From Marivita sp965656765 (GTDB lineage Bacteria; Pseudomonadota; Alphaproteobacteria; Rhodobacterales; Rhodobacteraceae), in assembly GCF_965656765.1 (NCBI RefSeq), contig NZ_CBFHLV010000087.1, positions 1 to 10,339 on the forward strand: a stretch of DNA of 10,339 nucleotides, read 5' to 3'. The position numbers and the translations under genes were made by a program. Positions within the stretch are counted from its first letter, which is position 1; every line of letters begins with the position of its first letter. Below, in pieces: positions 6,330-10,339 of the stretch. A model generated the notes under the pieces. It worked only from the letters and a program-made list of their open reading frames with translations, was not told the origin of the DNA and did not search any database.

Positions 6330-7112
6330 TTATTCCCGGTTGCCAAGCAATTGCAGCAGGAACATGAACATGTTGATAAAGTCGAGGTAGAGGCGCAGCG
6401 CCCCCATTATTGCCGACTTGCCCAGCCATTCAGAATCGCCATGGCGCGCATGCTCAATATACTCGTTCTTGATCGATTGCGTGTCATAAGCGGTCAGACC
6501 AGCGAAGATTAGCACGCCTAGGATTGAGATCGCAAAGGCCAGCGCGGGCATTGGCCAGAAGATGTTCACGATCGATGCCACGATCAGGCCGATGACACCC
6601 ATGAACAGGAAGCTGCCCCACCCGGAGATGTCTTTTTTCGTGGTGTAGCCCCAAAGAGACAGGCCCGCGAAAGAGATGGCCGTTATCAGAAAGACCTGAA
6701 TGATCGAGTAGCCGGTAAATACGAGGAAGATTGAGCTGATCGACACGCCCATCACCGCCGCAAAAACGTAGAACACGGTCTGTGCAGTGGCTGCCGACAT
6801 GCGGTTAATCCCGGCCGAGAAGCCGAACACGAAAATCAGCGGTGCAAACATTACCAACCATTTCAGCGGCGACATGTAAAGCGCTTGACCCAGTGAGGTC
6901 AGGTACTTATCCGCCCCGATCTGCGCCACTGCCTGTGCCGGATCAGTCGTCACTGCCAAGCCGGATATGGCCCAAGCAGCAGCAAAGGTAAGCAACATGC
7001 CGATCGACATTGTCGCATACACCTTATTCATATGCGCGCGCAGACCCTCATCAATCTGGGCGGCTCGGGCGCCAGCAACGCCGGTCGTCCGGATTGTGTT
7101 ATACTCAGCCAT
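6330..7112 (-). CDS. Bax inhibitor-1/YccA family membrane protein
   Basis: A 260-residue, seven-helix inner-membrane protein of the BI-1 (TMBIM) family, which includes E. coli YccA and the Bacillus pH-sensitive calcium leak channel YetJ. Hydrophobic segments lie near 36-53, 82-99, 108-127, 130-150, 166-184, 189-206 and 234-256. The family signatures FAGLTAYDTQSIKNEY (203-218) and MGALRLYLDFINMF (236-249) carry D210 and D244, which align with the YetJ aspartate pair proposed to gate the pore. YccA-like members also modulate FtsH proteolysis; which role applies here is unknown. A strong GGAGGG site 5 nt before the ATG fixes the start. A candidate promoter and a leader hairpin lie upstream and a strong intrinsic terminator follows, so it is probably a single-gene transcript. 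Confidence 0.95.
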   Translation of the reverse strand: MAEYNTIRTTGVAGARAAQIDEGLRAHMNKVYATMSIGMLLTFAAAWAISGLAVTTDPAQAVAQIGADKYLTSLGQALYMSPLKWLVMFAPLIFVFGFSAGINRMSAATAQTVFYVFAAVMGVSISSIFLVFTGYSIIQVFLITAISFAGLSLWGYTTKKDISGWGSFLFMGVIGLIVASIVNIFWPMPALAFAISILGVLIFAGLTAYDTQSIKNEYIEHARHGDSEWLGKSAIMGALRLYLDFINMFMFLLQLLGNRE

Positions 7113-7136
7113 TTATCCCTCCGAAATAAATCTGGG

Positions 7137-7159
7137 TGTCACCCGCACCTGCGGGGACA
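7137..7159 (-). promoter_or_regulatory. Leader hairpin upstream of the BI-1 ribosome site
   Basis: TGTC-A-CCCGC (7137-7146) pairs with GCGGG-GACA (7151-7159): nine base pairs with one bulged A and a 4-nt loop. It sits 24 nt before the BI-1 ATG and just upstream of its ribosome site. Downstream of the candidate promoter at 7169-7197 it would be transcribed into the mRNA leader, so it could affect translation or stability. The function is inferred. Confidence 0.4.
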
Positions 7160-7168
7160 GATGAATAG

Positions 7169-7197
7169 AATATCGGGTCTTCGGAGCCGCATTTCAA
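7169..7197 (-). promoter_or_regulatory. Candidate sigma-70 promoter of the BI-1 gene
   Basis: On the minus strand TTGAAA (-35, 7197-7192) and GATATT (-10, 7174-7169) are 17 nt apart, upstream of the BI-1 start at 7112. The predicted leader would be about 50 nt and contain the hairpin at 7137-7159. Confidence 0.45.
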
Positions 7198-7222
7198 GCA
7201 TTCCGATCCATCAAACATGTCG

Positions 7223-7247
7223 AAAAATGCATTCGATATACATTTTT
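7223..7247 (-). terminator. AT-rich inverted repeat after the DUF1127 gene
   Basis: AAAAATG (7223-7229) and CATTTTT (7241-7247) are perfect inverted repeats around an 11-nt loop, 30 nt past the DUF1127 stop. The T-run in the distal arm could help terminate the small gene's transcript before BI-1, but the stem is weak and AT-only at its base. It could equally be a protein-binding dyad. Confidence 0.3.
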
Positions 7248-7277
7248 GGGCATCTGAGGCGCCGCCGAAGCCGACAA

Positions 7278-7499
7278 TCACTTCATCCAAGAGGCCGGAG
7301 CGTCCCAAACTGGACGATTTGCCTCGTCCTCTGCAGCACTGCGGTCGATTCCGATATCATCCAAAAGACGCGCGTCCAGTGCCGCCAATTGCGTGCGGCT
7401 GCGGCGCAGCGCCAATGCGGCCTCTATGCGATTGAAGAACCCTCCGCGACGGGGGGCAAAGTCAGCGCGTCCAAAGACAGTGTCCATCAAGCTCAACAT
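7278..7499 (-). CDS. Small DUF1127 protein
   Basis: A 73-residue basic protein with the DUF1127 core in its second half: LRRSRTQLAALDARLLDDIGIDRSAAEDEA (31-60), then an RPVWDAPASW tail typical of Rhodobacterales members. Arg-rich DUF1127 proteins of other alphaproteobacteria have been linked to RNA binding, RNA turnover and metabolic control (for example CcaF1 of Rhodobacter sphaeroides). It is cytoplasmic with no membrane segment. The start at 7499 was chosen over longer in-frame options, which could reach 7604, because an AAGGA site lies 6 nt upstream and the conserved region begins shortly after. MLSL is followed by a second Met at residue 5. It is divergent from a LysR regulator with a dyad between them, which suggests control by that regulator. 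The exact target is not known. Confidence 0.88.
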   Translation of the reverse strand: MLSLMDTVFGRADFAPRRGGFFNRIEAALALRRSRTQLAALDARLLDDIGIDRSAAEDEANRPVWDAPASWMK

Positions 7500-7572
7500 A
7501 TCGTATCCTTTTCCATCTGTGATGCATTGCACCCGAACCATCGTGTTGCCTGATGTATATGAGCGTGCTACC

Positions 7573-7593
7573 AACATTTGTGAAACGAATGTT
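7573..7593. promoter_or_regulatory. LysR-type operator dyad between LysR and DUF1127 genes
   Basis: AACATT (7573-7578) and AATGTT (7588-7593) are perfect 6-bp arms with a 9-nt centre. This contains ATT-N9-AAT, that is the T-N11-A pattern of LysR-type binding sites. It lies 30 nt before the LysR start and 73 nt before the DUF1127 start, the usual place for a regulator that represses itself and controls a divergent gene. Confidence 0.55.
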
Positions 7594-7623
7594 TTTGAAC
7601 TCAATCATCATGGTTTGTGATAT

Positions 7624-8502
7624 ATGCGAAATCTGGACATCACCACGCTTCGATCCTTCATCGCCGTTGCCGATGCGGGCGGCGTGACGCGGGCGGCGTC
7701 TTTCCTAAACCTGACGCAGTCGGCGGTGTCGATGCAGATCAAACGGCTGGAAGAAAGCCTTGATTTGACCCTCCTTGACCGGCAAGGGCGCGGCGTCGCG
7801 CTGACCTCGGCGGGTGACCAGCTTTTGGCCTATGCGCGGCGTATCGTTGATCTTAATGACGAGGTATACGGCAAGCTGACCAACACTGTCTGGGAAGGCG
7901 AAATCGTCCTCGGGGTGCCGCACGACATTATATATCCGGCGATTCCCAATGTGATGAAAGCCATGCAGCGCGACTTTCCCCGCGTGAAGGTACAACTGAT
8001 AAGCTCTTACACCAGCGATCTGAAAGACCAGTTTACCCGCGGTGAAATTGATGTGATCCTGACCACCGAAACCCATCCAGATGGCGCTGCAGACATCCTC
8101 ATGAAGGTGCCATTGCGCTGGTATGGTGCGCCTGGCGGTCACGCCTGGAAGCTAAGCCCCTTGCCTGTCGCCTTTTGCAACCATTGTTCCTTTCGTCCCG
8201 TCGCGCTGAGCAAACTGGAAAAGGACGGTGCCGTTTGGGACCTGGTGCTGTCCTCGGATAGCGACCGGGCCATCGAAGTTGCAGTAAGCGCTGATCTGGC
8301 GATCACATCGGTTCTTGAAGGCCACGAGCCGCCGCAGTTCGAAGTGATTCCGAGCAACGCAAACCTTCCCGAACTTGGGCACCAGTCGGTTGCGCTTTAT
8401 CGAGGCACGGCGCGATCGCAGATCATCGAACCGCTCTGCGATCTGCTGCGCCGTGAATTCGCGGCCATTTCAGGTGTCGATCTGCGCGCAGCGGCGGAAT
8501 AA
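7624..8502 (+). CDS. LysR family transcriptional regulator
   Basis: A 292-residue LysR-type regulator of standard length. Residues 1-64 are the winged helix-turn-helix: MRNLDITTLRSFIAVADAGG, the HTH at about 19-41 with LTQSAVSMQIKRLEE, and LLDRQGRGVALTSAG. Residues 65-88 form the linker helix and about 92-282 the periplasmic-binding-protein-like effector domain (GEIVLGVPHDIIY, GEIDVILTTE). A CNHC pair (C185, C188) lies in a loop that commonly reads xxCxFR in relatives; an effect on ligand or redox sensing is conceivable but unproven. No strong ribosome site precedes the ATG. It is divergent from the DUF1127 gene and ends 9 nt from the convergent oxidoreductase gene. Its likely targets are itself and the DUF1127 gene; the inducer is unknown. 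Confidence 0.95.
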   Translation: MRNLDITTLRSFIAVADAGGVTRAASFLNLTQSAVSMQIKRLEESLDLTLLDRQGRGVALTSAGDQLLAYARRIVDLNDEVYGKLTNTVWEGEIVLGVPHDIIYPAIPNVMKAMQRDFPRVKVQLISSYTSDLKDQFTRGEIDVILTTETHPDGAADILMKVPLRWYGAPGGHAWKLSPLPVAFCNHCSFRPVALSKLEKDGAVWDLVLSSDSDRAIEVAVSADLAITSVLEGHEPPQFEVIPSNANLPELGHQSVALYRGTARSQIIEPLCDLLRREFAAISGVDLRAAAE

Positions 8503-8511
8503 CCCGCCAGA

Positions 8512-9483
8512 TTACGCCTCGTCGGTCAGCCGGATGACCACCTTGCCCGTGGATTTCCGGCTGCGCAAAAGCTCCAAACCATCTGCGACACTGTCAAAAT
8601 CGAGCGTATGGCTGACATGAGGTGTCAGCTTGCCCGCACTGTACCACTCCATCAGCGTGGCAAGACTTTGCGTCACCACATCCGGGCAAAATTGCAGGTA
8701 CCCCCCCCAATAAACCCCCAAAACCGATAGATTTTTAACCAACAGGTGGTTCGCTTTGATTTGCGGGACATCCCCACTGGCAAAGCCGATGGGCAGGATC
8801 CGGGCCTCTGGTTTGCAGGACCGGAAGGCCGCCTGAAACTGCTCTCCACCAACAGGGTCATAGACCACATCCGCGCCACCCAGCGCTTTCATCTCGGTCC
8901 GGATGTCTTGGGTTTCAGCGTCGATCAGATGATCCGCGCCCGCCGTTTTGGCCGCCTCAAGCTTGGGCGCGCCACGTGCGCAGGCAACAACTTTCGCCCC
9001 CATCAGCTTGCCGATTTCAACGGCGGTCAGGCCAACTCCACCCGCCGCACCCAGCACCAAAAGCGTCTCGCCGGGTTGCAAACGTGCGCGATGCTCCAGC
9101 GCAAGATGGCTGGTGCCGTACGCAATCTGAAACGCCGCCGCATCGACCATCGACATACCATCAGGAAGCTTAACCGCGCGCCGCACGTCGAAACAGCCGT
9201 ACTCTGCCAACCCGCCTTGTCCTCCGAATACCGCAACCCGATCACCAACGGAAAACCCGGTCACGTTCTCGCCAAGTGCATCAACGATTCCGGATACTTC
9301 CATACCAAGGACGAAAGGAAGCGCTGGCGTATCCTGGTAGGTGCCTTTGACCATCAACAGGTCCGCAAAATTCAACCCACAGGCATGGATTCGCACGCGA
9401 ACCTCGCCGGAACTGGGGGTCGGAAGAGCCACATCGTTAATCTTGGGTGCGGCATCGTGACTATGGACCTGAAACGCCTTCAA
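8512..9483 (-). CDS. Zinc-independent NADPH:quinone oxidoreductase-type MDR protein
   Basis: A 323-residue cytoplasmic oxidoreductase of the medium-chain dehydrogenase/reductase superfamily, quinone-oxidoreductase branch. The N-terminal GroES-like domain (about 1-125) includes IHACGLNFADLLMVKGTYQ and GMEVSGIV in place of the zinc-binding GHE motif of alcohol dehydrogenases. The Rossmann NADPH domain has GAAGGVG at 145-151, and the C-terminus is the usual STGKVVIRL. It probably reduces a quinone or enone with NADPH; the substrate is open. The start is a TTG, supported by an AGGAG site 6 nt upstream (9490-9494) and by a conserved MKAFQVHSH start; the next in-frame ATG (residue 44) would delete a conserved part. 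A G8 tract encodes the WGGY stretch near 259-262. It is convergent with the LysR gene and divergent from the XRE gene. Confidence 0.92.
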   Translation of the reverse strand: MKAFQVHSHDAAPKINDVALPTPSSGEVRVRIHACGLNFADLLMVKGTYQDTPALPFVLGMEVSGIVDALGENVTGFSVGDRVAVFGGQGGLAEYGCFDVRRAVKLPDGMSMVDAAAFQIAYGTSHLALEHRARLQPGETLLVLGAAGGVGLTAVEIGKLMGAKVVACARGAPKLEAAKTAGADHLIDAETQDIRTEMKALGGADVVYDPVGGEQFQAAFRSCKPEARILPIGFASGDVPQIKANHLLVKNLSVLGVYWGGYLQFCPDVVTQSLATLMEWYSAGKLTPHVSHTLDFDSVADGLELLRSRKSTGKVVIRLTDEA

Positions 9484-9522
9484 TTCGAACTCCTAGCTTA
9501 AATTGTTACGGTTTGACTTTGG

Positions 9523-9538
9523 CTTACATGGTAAGGAC
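9523..9538. promoter_or_regulatory. Dyad with GTAAGGAC near the oxidoreductase start
   Basis: CTTAC-ATG-GTAAG (9523-9535) is a perfect 5-3-5 dyad, extended by GGAC to 9538. Its last eight bases, GTAAGGAC, are the exact complement of GTCCTTAC at 9692-9699. It lies about 40 nt upstream of the oxidoreductase TTG start, where an operator could act. Confidence 0.3.
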
Positions 9539-9604
9539 TGTCACGGCATCTACACGATGTTTTCGCTAACATTATGCCGCCCATGAGGGGCTGGTTGCGT
9601 TTTG

Positions 9605-9612
9605 TTAACCAT
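9605..9612 (+). promoter_or_regulatory. CtrA-like half-site
   Basis: TTAACCAT matches the half-site form of the CtrA cell-cycle regulator motif (consensus TTAA-N7-TTAA or TTAACCAT). An 8-base match can occur by chance and no second TTAA half lies at the right spacing, so this is a weak candidate. Confidence 0.25.
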
Positions 9613-9637
9613 TACATGAATGTGTTTAGCAATTATC

Positions 9638-9664
9638 TTGCCCTCATACCTGTCATGCTATAGC
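9638..9664 (+). promoter_or_regulatory. Candidate promoter of the XRE regulator gene
   Basis: TTGCCC (-35, 9638-9643) and TATAGC (-10, 9659-9664) are 15 nt apart, and the -10 is preceded by TGC as an extended -10. The spacing is short but tolerable with an extended -10. It would give a leader of about 110 nt containing the dyad at 9692-9704. Confidence 0.3.
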
Positions 9665-9691
9665 TTCCCGCCATCAATAACCGGATAGGTT

Positions 9692-9704
9692 GTCCTTACA
9701 GGAC
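9692..9704. promoter_or_regulatory. Palindrome in the XRE gene leader, possible autoregulatory operator
   Basis: GTCCT-TAC-AGGAC is a perfect 5-3-5 palindrome, 75 nt before the XRE start codon. Short palindromes of this size suit dimeric XRE/Cro-CI regulators, which usually control themselves. Part of it repeats at 9531-9538 in inverted orientation. Confidence 0.4.
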
Positions 9705-9779
9705 GTGATTTACTATCAACGCTTAGCGACTTATCCATCAAAAAAAGACGAGTGTTTACGTTTGGCGAAAGGGAGCAAG

Positions 9780-10160
9780 ATGGCACATCCTGTTGACGTC
9801 CATGTGGGAAAACGGGTCCGGCATCGGCGCTGGTTGGTGGGCATGACCCAACAACAGCTTGCTGAAAAGGTCGGAATCAAATTCCAACAAATTCAAAAAT
9901 ACGAGACAGGTGCAAATCGTGTCAGCGCGTCCCGCCTTTGGGATATCGCCGACGCGTTGGATGTACCGGTGGCGTTCTTCTTTGAAGGCATCGAAGATGC
10001 CGAACAAAAGGAAGCCAACACTGCCTCGACCGAAGCGATCCCGGCTGACCTTCTTGGCGACAAAGAAGCGCTGGACCTGATCCGCTCGTACTATGCGATC
10101 CCTGAAAACCAACGCCGCCGTCTGTTCGAACTGGCACGCGTTCTTTCAGACGTCGCTTGA
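9780..10160 (+). CDS. XRE (Cro/CI-type) helix-turn-helix regulator
   Basis: A 126-residue cytoplasmic DNA-binding protein starting MAHPVDVHVGKRVRHRRWLV. The HTH_3 domain spans about 11-66: MTQQQLAEKVGIKFQQIQKYETG is the core, followed by ALDVPVAFFFEGI. Residues 88-126 form a short helical tail (LDLIRSYYAIPENQRRRLFELARVL) like that of chromosomal XRE regulators conserved in Rhodobacterales and related alphaproteobacteria; the helix may mediate dimerisation. The ATG at 9780 is preferred over an upstream in-frame TTG at 9690 because a GGGAG ribosome site lies 4 nt before it and homologs begin with MAHPVDVHVG. The following gene, hisN, begins 53 nt downstream and may be co-transcribed. Its targets are unknown; nothing phage-like surrounds it. 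Confidence 0.93.
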   Translation: MAHPVDVHVGKRVRHRRWLVGMTQQQLAEKVGIKFQQIQKYETGANRVSASRLWDIADALDVPVAFFFEGIEDAEQKEANTASTEAIPADLLGDKEALDLIRSYYAIPENQRRRLFELARVLSDVA

Positions 10161-10213
10161 GCAGACCTGCCACCTGAGGTAGCCCTTGGCGGGCTGCTTG
10201 CAGGAGGCATTTC

Positions 10214-10339
10214 ATGACAGAATTCACATCTACAGAAGCCGCTGACCTATGGTCAGTGGCCGAACGCATGGCAGATGCTGCGCGTGCAGCTATCTTACCG
10301 CATTTCAGGTCCAGCGGCCTTGCCACCGACAATAAGCTT
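10214..10339 (+). CDS. hisN: Histidinol-phosphatase (inositol monophosphatase family), N-terminal part
   Basis: The first 42 codons of a gene cut by the right edge. It starts MTEFTSTEAADLWSVAERMA and includes DAARAAILPHFRSSGLATDNKL, the N-terminal helix pattern of bacterial inositol-monophosphatase-fold enzymes of the HisN type. These dephosphorylate histidinol phosphate in histidine synthesis; the metal-binding motifs would follow beyond the window. A strong GGAGG site (10203-10207) lies 6 nt before the ATG. It follows the XRE gene on the same strand. An inositol monophosphatase or other family member cannot be excluded from this fragment. Confidence 0.78.
   Translation, partial: MTEFTSTEAADLWSVAERMADAARAAILPHFRSSGLATDNKL

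Larger units (their letters stand above)
9484..9779. promoter_or_regulatory. Long intergenic regulatory region between oxidoreductase and XRE genes
   Basis: This 296-nt stretch separates two divergent genes and holds no convincing coding sequence; its AT content is higher than that of the neighbours. It contains two dyads sharing GTCCTTAC (9523-9538 and 9692-9704), a nested hairpin (CGGCAT 9544-9549 with ATGCCG 9574-9579, inner ATGTT 9557-9561 with AACAT 9568-9572), a TTAACCAT CtrA-like half-site at 9605-9612 and a candidate promoter at 9638-9664. The length is unusual for two small genes and suggests real regulation. Confidence 0.6.

Noticed and set aside
7105..7308. 67-codon minus-strand frame overlapping the starts and ends of BI-1 and DUF1127 genes, with a CLKCG motif and 8-nt overlap with the BI-1 start
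   Set aside because: No ribosome site at any start, it overlaps the candidate BI-1 promoter and leader hairpin and the DUF1127 3' end, and no family is recognised. The overlap with the BI-1 ATG is curious but not enough.
7500..7604. Longer start for the DUF1127 protein, up to 7604
   Set aside because: The extension covers the divergent promoter and the LysR dyad and lacks a ribosome site, while AAGGA lies 6 nt before 7499.
7595..7623. TTGAAC-N17-TGATAT promoter directly before the LysR ATG, suggesting a leaderless LysR mRNA
   Set aside because: The -10 would abut the ATG, so transcription would start inside the coding region and lose the start codon.
9690..9779. N-terminal extension of the XRE regulator from a TTG
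   Set aside because: No ribosome site, it includes the palindrome at 9692-9704, and a good site precedes the ATG at 9780 where the conserved sequence begins.
1..10339. tRNA, rRNA, CRISPR, transposase, integrase, toxin-antitoxin or phage defence genes
   Set aside because: None seen on either strand; no regular spaced repeats, no IS ends with target duplications and no defence-type domains.

Overview
The window looks like chromosomal DNA from a marine Rhodobacterales (Roseobacter-group) alphaproteobacterium. This rests on recognised protein families and their order: ftsY close to an IspZ/YciB septation protein, a DUF1127 gene divergent from a LysR regulator, and a small XRE regulator ahead of hisN. 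The base composition is moderately GC-rich, and start sites use alphaproteobacterial-style Shine-Dalgarno sequences with some GTG and TTG starts. No tRNA, rRNA, CRISPR array, insertion sequence or phage gene was seen, and it reads as ordinary core and near-core genome.

Layout. At the left edge the 5' end of a PLP-dependent ornithine/lysine-type decarboxylase (minus) runs divergently from an AsnC/Lrp regulator (plus), which probably controls it. Next is a minus-strand block read from right to left: a fused NuoE-NuoF formate dehydrogenase beta subunit (5559-3874), ftsY (3809-2409), a 10-TM EamA transporter (2314-1409) and YciB/IspZ (1405-800). YciB begins at a GTG 3 nt after the EamA stop, with its ribosome site inside the EamA gene. 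Divergent from the formate dehydrogenase gene is a small secreted protein of unknown function with a promoter placed as if the mRNA were leaderless. It converges on a Bax-inhibitor-1 (YccA/YetJ-type) membrane protein whose gene ends at a clear intrinsic terminator. Upstream of BI-1 lies a small DUF1127 protein divergent from a LysR regulator, with a LysR-type dyad between them. The LysR gene meets a zinc-independent NADPH:quinone-type oxidoreductase (TTG start) tail to tail, only 9 nt apart. A 296-nt regulatory region then leads to an XRE regulator and the 5' end of hisN, which runs off the right edge.

How the genes work together. The decarboxylase/AsnC pair suggests polyamine or amino-acid control. 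FtsY receives SRP-ribosome complexes at the inner membrane, and YciB and BI-1 are inner-membrane proteins. The formate dehydrogenase beta subunit would pass electrons from formate to NAD+, but no catalytic alpha subunit is present here. The LysR/DUF1127 pair resembles small-protein regulatory modules known from other alphaproteobacteria.

No strong case for a wholly new multi-gene system was found. The points most worth checking are regulatory: a putative leaderless gene, mutually exclusive hairpins at 6193-6233, a LysR-type dyad, paired dyads around the XRE regulator, a leader hairpin before BI-1, and an in-frame 42-nt tandem repeat in ftsY.
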